A stretch of DNA of 64,000 nt. It comes from Planctomycetia bacterium (lineage in GTDB: Bacteria; Planctomycetota; Phycisphaerae; UBA1845; UTPLA1). Below the pieces are notes generated by a model. That model did not search any database, was not told the origin of the DNA, and saw only the letters and a list, made by a program, of their open reading frames with translations. Below are positions 7,680 to 16,455 of this stretch, piece after piece; position 1 is the first letter of the stretch; each line of letters starts with the position of its first letter. The translations under genes and the position numbers were made by a program. The DNA is taken from assembly GCA_015200345.1 (NCBI GenBank), contig CP054187.1, positions 1,410,470-1,474,469 on the forward strand. Direction: 5' to 3'.

Positions 7680-10600
7680 ATGACCCGCTATCGCCGAGTC
7701 CGCGCGCGCTGGTGCGCCGCCGTGCTGATCCTTCCGGCCTTCGCCGCGATCGCATCGGCGCAGAATCGAATCGCCCCCTGGCCTCTGCCCGGCACGTACC
7801 GGCCCACCGTCGAGGAACGCAGCACGCTCCCGGCCGACATCGTGCAACAGGTTCGGCAGCCCGCGCTCGATCTGAACGCCATCCTTGCCGAAGACGACAA
7901 ACTCGCCGAGGAAGGCGGCGCACCGCGCTACGCCATCCCCCGGCCGGTCCAGCTCTCTCCCCGAACCGACGGCCTGTGGGAACAACTGGATGCCGACACG
8001 CTGCTCTGGCGGCTGCGCATCACGGTTGAGGATGCCGTCTCGATCAATCTCGGCTTCTCGCGCTTCGTGATGCCCGAGGGCGGGCGATTGATGCTGTATT
8101 CGTTCGACATGCGTCACGTGCTGCGCCCCTACACGCACGAAGACAACGCCGACCACGGTGAGCTGTGGACGCCCCCGGTCGCCGGCGGCGATCTCATGCT
8201 CGAAGTCACCGTGCCAGCCTCGCTCGCGACGCTGCTCGAGCTGGAATTGACGTCTGTCAACGTCGGCTATCGGCCGTTCATGATCCCGCCGGAGCTACAG
8301 GACCTGGGCGCGCCGCGCTCGGGCGCCTGCAACGTGGACGTGATGTGCCCGGAGGGCGATCCCTGGCGCGATCAGATTCAGGCCGTCGGAGTCATTTCCA
8401 CCGGCGGCAGCCGCTTCTGCACCGGTTTCATGGTCAACAACACGTCAAACAACCTCGTGCCGTACTTCATGACGGCCAACCACTGCGGGATCAACTCCGG
8501 CAACGCCGCCTCGCTGGTCGTCTTCTGGAATTACCAAAACTCCTTCTGCCGGCCGCCGGGCAGCCCCGCCAGCGGCCAGCCGGGCGACGGCGTCCTCACG
8601 ATGAACCAAAGCGGCTCGACCTTCCGGGCCGCGGCGTCGGTCTCGGATTTTACGCTGGTGCAGCTCACCGCCAACCCGAACCCGGCCTGGAACGTCGGTT
8701 TCGCCGGATGGGATCGGCAGGATCGCTTCCCGCCCAGCGGTTCGTGCATCCACCATCCCAATACAGACGAAAAGCGAATTACGCTTTATGACATCGCCGT
8801 GCGGCCCGATCGGCCGACGCATGGTTCCAGCTGGGGATGTTCACCTTTCCCCGGCCCCGGCGACGGCACGCACATCAAGGTCTACTGGTCGCTCGCCGTC
8901 ACCGAGCCCGGCTCGTCCGGTTCGCCCCTGTTCGACGAGTTCAAACGCGTCATCGGCCAGTTGCATGGCGGCGCTTCGGCCTGCGGCCAGACCGGCGACA
9001 ACCTCTCCGACTGCTACGGTCGAATCTGGCGTTCGTGGACCGGCAACGGCACCGCGGCCACGCGCCTTTCCGACTGGCTCGACGCGACCAACACCGGCGC
9101 GCTCAACACCGACACGCTGCTTAGCGGCGGCTTGAGCGTTTCGCCGACCACCGGCACGACGCACATCGGCATCGTCGGCGGGCCGTTCACCAACAACCCG
9201 ACGAACTACTCGATCAACAACCAGACGGCCAACGCCGCGAATTACTCGGTGAGCATCGTCGGCGGCGGTACCGCGCCGCTGTTGCTCAACGGGGGTCCCG
9301 GCCCGCTCAATGGAACCGTGCCCGCGGGCGGCCCGTCTGCTGGCGTCGCGGTCTCGCTGGATGCGTCGGCGGCGTCTCTGCCGGCTGGCATCTACACGAC
9401 GACCGTGCGCTTCCAGGACACAACCAACAACCTCACGATGGACCGCATCCACACCCTGGAGGTCGGCCAGACCGGTTTCAACACCACGCCGGCCAACGGC
9501 CTCTCCGCGGGCGGACCGGTCGGCGGCCCGTTCACTGCCACACAAGTCTATACTCTGACCAGCACGCAGCCGACGCCCGTGACGATCCAGATCGCCGCCA
9601 ACCAGCCGTGGATCTCGATCAACGGCGGCACCGGTCCGGTCAACCTCAACCTGAACGGCACCGGTGACAACGCGGCCGTCACAATCGGCTACTCCGCGGC
9701 GGCGAACAGCCTCGCGGCGGGCCTGTACAACGGCCAGGTCAGCTTCACCAACCTGTCGGGCAGCAACAACGGCAACACGACGCGCGCGGTGCAGCTCGAC
9801 GTGGGACGCTACACTTACACAGCCACCGACGTGCCGCAGAACATCAACGACAACGCGACCATCACCAGCGTGGTCAACGTCACCGACGCCTACTGCATCG
9901 GTGACGTCAACGTGCAGGTGGACATCACCCACACGTACATCGGCGATCTGATCGTCGAAGTCATCTCGCCGGCCGGCACGATCGTGCGGCTGCACAATCG
10001 CACGGGCGGCAGCGCCGACGATATCCATCGTCTCTATGACGACGGCGTGACCAACCCCGATGGTCCCGGCACGCTGGCCGATTTCATCGGTGAAAATGTG
10101 CAGGGCAACTGGACGTTGCGCGTGTCGGACAACGCCGGACAGGACGTCGGAACGCTGGACGGCTGGCAGTTGAAGATCGCCGCGAGCGGCGGCAACTGCG
10201 CCCCGCCTCAACTGGTCTACAGCTGGCCGCTCGATACCGATCCGGGCTGGTCGGCCGACGCCGGTCCCGGCGGCAGCGGACCCAACGGCAACGGCTGGGC
10301 CTGGGGTGTGCCGGACAACAGCGGCGGCACCTGCGGCACCGGTCGACTCAACCCGACGAGCGGGTTCACCGGCTCGAACGTGTACGGCTACAACCTGATC
10401 GGCTGTTACACGAACAACCTGTCGCCGACGCGCTGGCTCACGACGACCGCCATTGATTGCACCGGGCTGTCGAACGTGAAGCTGAAGTTCCGCCGGTGGC
10501 TGGGCATCGAATCGGCGACGTTCGACAAGGCCTACATCGAGATGTCGACCAACGGCACGACGTGGACGCCGGTCTGGACGCACGCCGGCGGGTCGTTCAG

Positions 10601-10952
10601 CGAGCAGGCCTGGACCCAGCAGTCCTACAACCTGATCGGCGCTGACAATCAGCCGACTGTCTATATTCGATGGGGCATCGGTCCGACCGATAGCTCGGTC
10701 ACGTACCAGGGCTGGAACATCGACGACATCGAAATCTGGGCGATCGTTCCGGACACCTGCGCGGGCGTGACCGTCGGCGATGTCAACGATGACGGCGACG
10801 TGAACGGCGAAGACCTCGCCGGGTTCACGGCGACCGTGCTCAACCCCGGCGGCGCGACGCAGCACGCCCTGTGCGCCAGCGACGCATCGGGCGGCGGCGG
10901 CGTTACGCTCGATGACGTTCAGCCGTTCGTCGATATTCTGCTGGCCCCGTAA
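7680..10952 (+). CDS. Secreted trypsin-like serine protease with P-domain and dockerin-like tail
   Basis: A 1,090-residue exported protein. An N-terminal signal peptide (hydrophobic stretch AAVLILPAFAAIA, cleavage near ASAQ) is followed by a lysyl-endopeptidase-like S1 protease with a complete triad: His268 in TANHC, Asp323 in DFTLVQL and Ser415 in GSSGSPLF. After about residue 500 there are repeated all-beta Asn/Gly/Thr-rich modules, then a proprotein-convertase P-domain (about 720–840, THTYIGDLIVEVISPAG). A further beta-sandwich region and a C-terminal dockerin-like segment follow, with the calcium loop DVNDDGDVNGEDL. The start follows AAGGAA; a longer frame from 7632 lacks a good ribosome site. 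Such dockerin-like tails are common in planctomycete exoproteins and may anchor or assemble them. The family role is extracellular protein digestion. Confidence 0.88.
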   Translation: MTRYRRVRARWCAAVLILPAFAAIASAQNRIAPWPLPGTYRPTVEERSTLPADIVQQVRQPALDLNAILAEDDKLAEEGGAPRYAIPRPVQLSPRTDGLWEQLDADTLLWRLRITVEDAVSINLGFSRFVMPEGGRLMLYSFDMRHVLRPYTHEDNADHGELWTPPVAGGDLMLEVTVPASLATLLELELTSVNVGYRPFMIPPELQDLGAPRSGACNVDVMCPEGDPWRDQIQAVGVISTGGSRFCTGFMVNNTSNNLVPYFMTANHCGINSGNAASLVVFWNYQNSFCRPPGSPASGQPGDGVLTMNQSGSTFRAAASVSDFTLVQLTANPNPAWNVGFAGWDRQDRFPPSGSCIHHPNTDEKRITLYDIAVRPDRPTHGSSWGCSPFPGPGDGTHIKVYWSLAVTEPGSSGSPLFDEFKRVIGQLHGGASACGQTGDNLSDCYGRIWRSWTGNGTAATRLSDWLDATNTGALNTDTLLSGGLSVSPTTGTTHIGIVGGPFTNNPTNYSINNQTANAANYSVSIVGGGTAPLLLNGGPGPLNGTVPAGGPSAGVAVSLDASAASLPAGIYTTTVRFQDTTNNLTMDRIHTLEVGQTGFNTTPANGLSAGGPVGGPFTATQVYTLTSTQPTPVTIQIAANQPWISINGGTGPVNLNLNGTGDNAAVTIGYSAAANSLAAGLYNGQVSFTNLSGSNNGNTTRAVQLDVGRYTYTATDVPQNINDNATITSVVNVTDAYCIGDVNVQVDITHTYIGDLIVEVISPAGTIVRLHNRTGGSADDIHRLYDDGVTNPDGPGTLADFIGENVQGNWTLRVSDNAGQDVGTLDGWQLKIAASGGNCAPPQLVYSWPLDTDPGWSADAGPGGSGPNGNGWAWGVPDNSGGTCGTGRLNPTSGFTGSNVYGYNLIGCYTNNLSPTRWLTTTAIDCTGLSNVKLKFRRWLGIESATFDKAYIEMSTNGTTWTPVWTHAGGSFSEQAWTQQSYNLIGADNQPTVYIRWGIGPTDSSVTYQGWNIDDIEIWAIVPDTCAGVTVGDVNDDGDVNGEDLAGFTATVLNPGGATQHALCASDASGGGGVTLDDVQPFVDILLAP

Positions 10953-10985
10953 CACAGGCCATCGGATTCCGCGTTCACGCAACGC

Positions 10986-11016
10986 AAAAGCCCCGGGCCG
11001 GTGCCCGGGGCTTTTT
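10986..11016. terminator. Strong intrinsic terminator, possibly bidirectional
   Basis: A perfect 13-bp stem (AAAAGCCCCGGGC with GCCCGGGGCTTTT) encloses a CGGT loop and is followed by a T-run. The A-run on the other side lets it serve the converging lipoprotein gene at 11044 as well. Confidence 0.9.
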
Positions 11017-11043
11017 GTTGAACGGAATCAAAACCGATCCGGG

Positions 11044-11667
11044 TTACTCGCTTAGGATGCGACGGAGAATGCGATCTTCCATCGCGCCGTCGCGATAGAG
11101 GAACGTCCAGTCGCGCGGGGCCTGCTCCCCGCCGAGGTAGGTGCCCTCGGTCGTCGGCAGCACGCCGCTGAAGGCCTGAATCGCGGACGACGCCGTGGTG
11201 ATCTGCGACTCGGGCGCGTTCAGCCGATAAACGTCGACCTGCACGTCCACGCGCCACGTCCCCTCGCGAACAAATCGCACCGTGACCTGCCGCCGAATCG
11301 TATGCAACGACGCCTGCGCCAGCTCGTAGCCGCCCTTCACGTCCTGACGCCACGGCTCATGCCACTGCTTGCTGGTCATGGGCAACGTCGTGATGACGCC
11401 CTGCGCGCGATCCTGCCGATCAGGCTGGAACTCCATCTTCCGCAGCACGCTCAAGGTCGCATCCCACAGGTACTCGCGTTCGGCTTCGTTGATCTCGCTT
11501 GCCGTCGCTGCCTCGGGCGGGACCGGTCGCGAACAACCTGCCTGCCCGATCGCGGCAATCAATCCGGCCGCGCAAACCGCCAGGGCGCAAACACGTTTCG
11601 TGAAGAAACGAACTGGCTGGGAATTGCTTGAAGGAGCCGCAGCGATGCAATCGCGTGGAAGACGCAT
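11044..11667 (-). CDS. Lipoprotein of unknown function
   Basis: About 207 residues. A basic FTKR segment and a hydrophobic stretch lead to the lipobox QAGC, so the mature protein should be lipid-anchored in the cell envelope. The rest is soluble, with alternating beta-like segments (VTVRFVREGTWRVDVQVDVYR) and no family I recognise. The ATG at 11667 is used here; a GTG at 11679 is in frame. The region before the signal peptide is unusually long (about 20 residues), so the true start might be internal, but no better start codon is available. It converges on the protease gene across a shared terminator. Confidence 0.65.
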   Translation of the reverse strand: MRLPRDCIAAAPSSNSQPVRFFTKRVCALAVCAAGLIAAIGQAGCSRPVPPEAATASEINEAEREYLWDATLSVLRKMEFQPDRQDRAQGVITTLPMTSKQWHEPWRQDVKGGYELAQASLHTIRRQVTVRFVREGTWRVDVQVDVYRLNAPESQITTASSAIQAFSGVLPTTEGTYLGGEQAPRDWTFLYRDGAMEDRILRRILSE

Positions 11668-11814
11668 GACGCGGGCCACTTTAGCGGGCCTCGGCGCGGC
11701 GTCAAGTCTCGCCGACGTACGCGAGAAGCCTGCCGTCGCGGCTCGTTATACTCTCCAATCGGTTTGTGTAAGCAGGCCGTGCCCGGCACGGCGGAAAGGG
11801 ATGGTTCGATCCGC

Positions 11815-13344
11815 ATGAGCATTCAACGCCTGTTCGCGGCATGGTTGTGTCTGGCGCCCACGGCGCTGCTGACCTGTTCGAAGCCGCAGTCCAGCACGCC
11901 GCCGCGATCGGAGGACGAATGGTACACCGTCGAAATGCAGGGCCAGCGATGCGGCCACATGCACTCGACACAGCAGCAGGTCGGCGATGAGATGCACACG
12001 CGGACGGCCATGACGGTGGAGATCGTGCGCGGCCCGGCGAAGATCAAGATCACCATGGACCAGCGCTACCGGGAAACGATGGATGGCAAGCCGCTCGGCT
12101 TCGAGAGCGAAATGCTGATGGGCCAGATGCCGGTGAAGCAGAAGGGGACGGTGGCCGACGTCAAGATCACGCTCGTGACCGATCAGATGGGCGCGTCGCA
12201 TACGAATACGTACGACTTCGACCCGGAGTGCAAGTTCGCGTGGGGCCTGCTGCTCGAGCAGCGCGCGCGGGGAATCAAGCCGGGGATGAAGTTCACGGTG
12301 AAGACGTATGAGCCGTCGGTCCGCGCGGACGGGCCGGTGGAGGTGACGTTCAACGTCGAGGACAAGGAAAAAGTTGACGTGCGGGGGACGAAGCGCGAGT
12401 TGTACCGCGTGACCAGCACGCTCCAGATGCAGGTGCCGGTGCAAACAACGATGTGGGTGGACGAAGAGGCCAAACCGATCGTTTCCAACATGAACCTCGG
12501 GTTCATGGAGGTGCGAATCGTTCAATCAACGAAGGAAGAGGCCCTGAAGACGGACGGCGTGAAAGGACCGGAGATGTTCTTCAGCACGTTTGTGTCGTCC
12601 GACAAGAAGATCCCCGCGAAAGCCAAGTCGGTGGTGCTGAAGCTGACGGTGCCCAAAGACGGCGATCCGCTGCCCGACATGCCGGACACGGGGATGCAGT
12701 CGTTCAAGCGGGTGAACGACCATGAAGCGACGCTGACGATCCGCCGGCTGGATTGGAAAAAGCTTCGCGAGATCGCCGCAAGCGAGGATGGCAGGGCCTC
12801 CGCCGAAAAGGAGATGAGCGAGTTTCTCCAGGCTTCGGCGATGGTGAACACGGGCGACGCGCGGATCAAGCGATTGGCGAAACGCGCGGTGAAGGATGCG
12901 AAGACCCCGGCGGAGCAAGCCGACGCGCTGCGCGAATATGTGACAACCTATGTGAAGAACAAGGGCCTCGACGTCGGATTCGCCACGGCGAGCGAAGTGG
13001 CGAAAACGCGGGCGGGTGATTGCAGCGAACACGCCGTGCTGCTGGCGGCGCTGGCGCGGGCGGCGGGCCTGCCGTCGCGCGGGGTGAGCGGAATCGTGCA
13101 GATTCCGTGGAGCGAAATGCCCAACGGAGCCGAGAGCGCGTTCGGCTATCACATGTGGACGCAAGTCTTCATCGGCGGACAATGGGTGGACATCGATGCG
13201 GCGATGCGTCAGACCGATTGCGACCCGACGCACATCGCTCTGTCGCTGATGCCGCTGAACGACGAGGCCCTGGGGCAGTCGGTGATGTCACTGCTGCCGC
13301 TGATGGGCCGGCTGAAGATCGAAGTCGTCAAGATCGAGGAATAG
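11815..13344 (+). CDS. Transglutaminase-like domain protein, probably secreted
   Basis: A 509-residue protein. The N-terminus (MSIQRLFAAWLCLAPTALLTC) looks like a signal peptide and might be a lipoprotein signal, although Thr rather than Gly or Ala precedes the Cys. Residues about 30–330 are a beta-rich region without a family I can name. The C-terminal third is a transglutaminase-like cysteine protease fold with a complete triad: Cys403 in AGDCSEHA, His446 in GYHMWTQ and Asp459 in WVDIDAAM. Such bacterial proteins are generally peptidases or peptide-crosslinking enzymes of the envelope; the substrate is unknown. It is followed within five bases by the epimerase gene, so the two are probably co-transcribed. 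Confidence 0.8.
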   Translation: MSIQRLFAAWLCLAPTALLTCSKPQSSTPPRSEDEWYTVEMQGQRCGHMHSTQQQVGDEMHTRTAMTVEIVRGPAKIKITMDQRYRETMDGKPLGFESEMLMGQMPVKQKGTVADVKITLVTDQMGASHTNTYDFDPECKFAWGLLLEQRARGIKPGMKFTVKTYEPSVRADGPVEVTFNVEDKEKVDVRGTKRELYRVTSTLQMQVPVQTTMWVDEEAKPIVSNMNLGFMEVRIVQSTKEEALKTDGVKGPEMFFSTFVSSDKKIPAKAKSVVLKLTVPKDGDPLPDMPDTGMQSFKRVNDHEATLTIRRLDWKKLREIAASEDGRASAEKEMSEFLQASAMVNTGDARIKRLAKRAVKDAKTPAEQADALREYVTTYVKNKGLDVGFATASEVAKTRAGDCSEHAVLLAALARAAGLPSRGVSGIVQIPWSEMPNGAESAFGYHMWTQVFIGGQWVDIDAAMRQTDCDPTHIALSLMPLNDEALGQSVMSLLPLMGRLKIEVVKIEE

Positions 13345-13348
13345 CGTG

Positions 13349-14275
13349 ATGCGCATCGCCCTCACCGGCGCGACGGGCTTTCTCGGCCGTTACATCGTTC
13401 AACGCCTGGCCGCATCGGGCCACGCGCTTCGCTGCTGGCGACGTGCGGAGTCGGACGCAAGCGGACTGGGCAACGCGGTCGGCGCGATCGAATGGGTCGC
13501 CGGCGGACTGGGCGAACCCGACGGATTCGTCGATTACTGCCGCGGTGCCGATGCCGTCGTCCATGGCGCGCTGGCACGGGCCGCGGGCACGGGCTTTCGC
13601 GCGGCGGCCGACGCGGGATTCGAGGAGTTCATTCGCCTCAACCTGCTTGGCTCGCTCATGCTGATGCGCGCAGCGCGGGCGGCGGGTGTGCCGCGATTTG
13701 TCTTCATCTCGACCTGCGCCGTGCACGAAGTCATCCTCGCCGATCGACCGCTCGACGAGGCGCACCCGCTCTGGGCGACTTCGCATTACGGCGCGCACAA
13801 AGCCGCGATTGAAAAATTCGTGCATAGTTTCGGACTGGGCGAAGGCTGGCCGATCTGTGCCGTGCGGCCGACGGGGATTTACGGCGTCGCACATCCTCCG
13901 CAGCGAAGCAAATGGTACGATCTGGTGCAGCGGGTCGTGCGAGGCGAGTCCGTCCACTGCGAGCGCGGCGGCAAGGAAGTCCACGCGGCCGACGTCGCGA
14001 AAGCCGTGGAGATTCTGCTGGTCGCGCCCGAGGAGTCGATTCGCGGCCAGGCTTTCAATTGCTATGACCAGTACGTGGCGGACTACACGGTGGCGAAGCT
14101 GGCGGCGCAATCGAGCGGCAGCCGCTCGACAATCACCGGCTGCGCCCCGTTGCCGAAGAATCAAATCGCTGTCGACAAGCTCATGAAGCTGGGCATGTCT
14201 TTCGGCGGCGATGCCCGGCTGCGTGAAACGGTAAACCAATTGGTGAATCATGCACGGATCGATTCGTCCGCGTGA
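13349..14275 (+). CDS. NAD-dependent epimerase/dehydratase (extended SDR)
   Basis: A 308-residue Rossmann-fold enzyme. The nucleotide-binding GATGFLG is at residues 7–13 and the catalytic pair in YGAHK is Tyr147 and Lys151; a STCAVHE segment supplies the usual Ser/Thr. Extended SDRs of this kind act on nucleotide sugars or dihydroflavonol-like substrates; the sequence does not fix which. It begins five bases after the transglutaminase gene. GTG 13346 is an equally close alternative start. Confidence 0.85.
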   Translation: MRIALTGATGFLGRYIVQRLAASGHALRCWRRAESDASGLGNAVGAIEWVAGGLGEPDGFVDYCRGADAVVHGALARAAGTGFRAAADAGFEEFIRLNLLGSLMLMRAARAAGVPRFVFISTCAVHEVILADRPLDEAHPLWATSHYGAHKAAIEKFVHSFGLGEGWPICAVRPTGIYGVAHPPQRSKWYDLVQRVVRGESVHCERGGKEVHAADVAKAVEILLVAPEESIRGQAFNCYDQYVADYTVAKLAAQSSGSRSTITGCAPLPKNQIAVDKLMKLGMSFGGDARLRETVNQLVNHARIDSSA

Positions 14276-14279
14276 TTCA

Positions 14280-14624
14280 TTACAACCGATCCACCAGTTG
14301 AATCGTCCCGCGAACGCGCACCGTACGTAGAAACAGTTGCCTCGCCGGCATCGACTCCGTCTCGCGCACCGCAACTTCGATCAACGCCAACCGCCACGGC
14401 CCCTGCAACGAATCGCCGATCTCCACCCATCGCTCGCATTCGATGTCGTCGATGTCTCGCCCCTCGTAGAGCGCCGCCGCCGCGACGTGATCCATCAGCG
14501 GCAGGCACCGCGCCCGCGCCCGCCGCGCGTCAAACGGCTCGATCGCCGCATCCTGGGCCAACTCGAACGCGATCGTCTCGCCGATCCGTTCGTATCGCTC
14601 GAATCCCGCCGACGGGTGACCCAT
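14280..14624 (-). CDS. Small conserved-looking protein of unknown function
   Basis: A 114-residue soluble protein ending five bases from the converging epimerase gene. Its amino-acid pattern (GETIAFELAQDAAIEP, WRLALIEVAVRETES, FLRTVRVRGTIQLVDRL) alternates like real beta strands and uses typical host codons on this strand. I do not recognise a family. No signal peptide or membrane segment is seen. Confidence 0.5.
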   Translation of the reverse strand: MGHPSAGFERYERIGETIAFELAQDAAIEPFDARRARARCLPLMDHVAAAALYEGRDIDDIECERWVEIGDSLQGPWRLALIEVAVRETESMPARQLFLRTVRVRGTIQLVDRL

Positions 14625-14667
14625 CTCAACCGACTCCGACCGACTTTACTCCATCCGTCAAACCGCG

Positions 14668-16365
14668 ATGATGCCGCACATGATCGTCGCCGAATCACAC
14701 GACGTTGTCACCGCATCCCCCGCCCCGCGCGATCGACGGCTCGCCGCCATCCTGCTCACGTTGGGATTTTGCCTCACGGTCGTCTGCGGGCGCGTCCATC
14801 CCGACGGCCTTGTTCACTTCGACGATCTCACGCACTACCTCTTCGCGCGATGGGCCTGGACCTGGCCGACTTATCTGCTCAACGACTGGGGGCGACCGGG
14901 TTTCACGATTCCGTACTTCCTGCCTGCGGCGCTGGGCTGGCCCGCCTGCAAAGTACTCTCGGCGATCGTGCATGCTGCGGCCGCGTGGCTGGCGTACGGC
15001 ATCGCCGGCAGACTGGGTATTCGATACGCCTGGGCCGTCATTCCGCTGTGCTATGCGCAGCCGCTCTTTTTCAATCTCGCCCAGACGACGCTGACCGAAT
15101 CGCCGATGGCGCTGTACGTCACGGCGTCGGTCTACCTGGCGCTGCGCGCGCGCTGGGGCGGGTCCGCCGCTGTCATGTCGCTGGCATTCATCACGCGGCA
15201 CGAGGCCGTGATCCTCGCCCTCCCGTGGGCCTGGTGCGCCTGGCGCGCGGGCGTGCCGCTGCGCCGATCGTGGCCGCTCCTCTGGGCGCCGGCGGCCGTC
15301 AACCTCGCCGCCATCGCGGCCGGCGTTCAACCGGCAATTGAATTGCTCTTCGCGCCGCGCGCGTCCACGCAATACGGGCGCGGCGGCTGGCTGACTTTTC
15401 TCTGTCGATCGCTGGAAGCGTTCGGCCCCGGTGTCATGGTCCTGGCCATCGCCGGGCTTGCACCGCTCTGGCGAAACCGGGCGGCGCGATTAACGCTCGG
15501 CGTCGCGTTAACCTACTTCCTCGCGCACACCGCGATTCGGGCGCTGGGCTTGTACGCCTCCGGCGGTTACGCGCGGTTTCTCGTGCCGATCGCGCCGCTC
15601 GTCGCCATCGCCGCCCTGGCCGGATGGAATCGCCTGTTCGACGCCGACGCGGCCGAACGCCGCCGGTGCGCGGTCGCCCTCGTCGCTGGCATGATCATCT
15701 TGGATGCCTCGCTCGAACGACAATTCGAAATCCACGAACGCCTGCACGACATCCTCGCCGAGTATCCCCAGGTCGACCAGGCGCGGACGGCGATGCGCTG
15801 GGCGACCGGTTTGTTTCTCGCTGCTTGCGCGACCGCGGTGATCGTCGATCGAAAGGCCCACCATGCGGAACCGCGCGTTTCCGGGGGCGGCCCACGCGCG
15901 GGCTTCGCGGTCCGCGCTCCGGCACTCCTCGTCATCGCCCTGATCGCGCTCACCGCGTGGAAACTCGCCGGGCCGATTCGACCGCCGCCCGAAGCGCCGA
16001 TCGTCCGAGACACGCTCGCATGGCTGCGCGAGGCGGGCCACGGCGAGCGCGAGATTATTTCGGCAAACGTCTGGATCGACTACGTCACCCGGCGAAACCT
16101 CCCGCCGGATCGCCCCTCGGTGCGCGAAGCCCTGGCCGCCGCGCCGATCGGCGCCCTGTTCGCGTGGGAAAATCAGTTCGCCGCCAGCGAGGATCATCGA
16201 CTGCCCCTGTCTGATTTCGTCGATCACCCGTCGTGGCGGCTGATCCACCAGTCCGCACCACGCCCCGGTGCAAAGGCGCCGTATCTGCTGATTTTCCAGA
16301 AAATAAGCGTGTGGCCGCAGCCCACGCCCGCTACGTCCGTTGCCCCCGCTCAACCCCGGCCTTAA
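14668..16365 (+). CDS. Multipass membrane protein, GT-C glycosyltransferase-like
   Basis: A 565-residue integral membrane protein with about ten hydrophobic helices between residues 28 and 440 and a soluble C-terminal domain. An acidic loop after the first helix (HFDDLTHYLF) matches the position of the catalytic Asp in GT-C enzymes such as ArnT and PMT, which transfer sugars from polyprenyl-phosphate donors on the outer face of the membrane. The same topology, plus TLTES and ITRHEAVIL in later loops, supports this. The sugar and acceptor are unknown. It is transcribed away from the 114-residue gene and precedes the phosphodiesterase with about 90 bases between them. Confidence 0.65.
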   Translation: MMPHMIVAESHDVVTASPAPRDRRLAAILLTLGFCLTVVCGRVHPDGLVHFDDLTHYLFARWAWTWPTYLLNDWGRPGFTIPYFLPAALGWPACKVLSAIVHAAAAWLAYGIAGRLGIRYAWAVIPLCYAQPLFFNLAQTTLTESPMALYVTASVYLALRARWGGSAAVMSLAFITRHEAVILALPWAWCAWRAGVPLRRSWPLLWAPAAVNLAAIAAGVQPAIELLFAPRASTQYGRGGWLTFLCRSLEAFGPGVMVLAIAGLAPLWRNRAARLTLGVALTYFLAHTAIRALGLYASGGYARFLVPIAPLVAIAALAGWNRLFDADAAERRRCAVALVAGMIILDASLERQFEIHERLHDILAEYPQVDQARTAMRWATGLFLAACATAVIVDRKAHHAEPRVSGGGPRAGFAVRAPALLVIALIALTAWKLAGPIRPPPEAPIVRDTLAWLREAGHGEREIISANVWIDYVTRRNLPPDRPSVREALAAAPIGALFAWENQFAASEDHRLPLSDFVDHPSWRLIHQSAPRPGAKAPYLLIFQKISVWPQPTPATSVAPAQPRP

Positions 16366-16455
16366 GATTTCCACCTGCCGCGAGCATGCGTCAGAATGCG
16401 CCGACGGGGCGCGTCAGACGGGCCTTATGCTGCGGCCGGAGCGGTCAGCGACTTC

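Noticed and set aside
8841-10982. 713-codon open frame on the minus strand opposite the protease gene
   Set aside because: The plus strand encodes a signal peptide, a full catalytic triad, a P-domain and a dockerin-like tail; the opposite frame gives an Arg/Val-rich sequence with no domain. It is a by-product of high GC.
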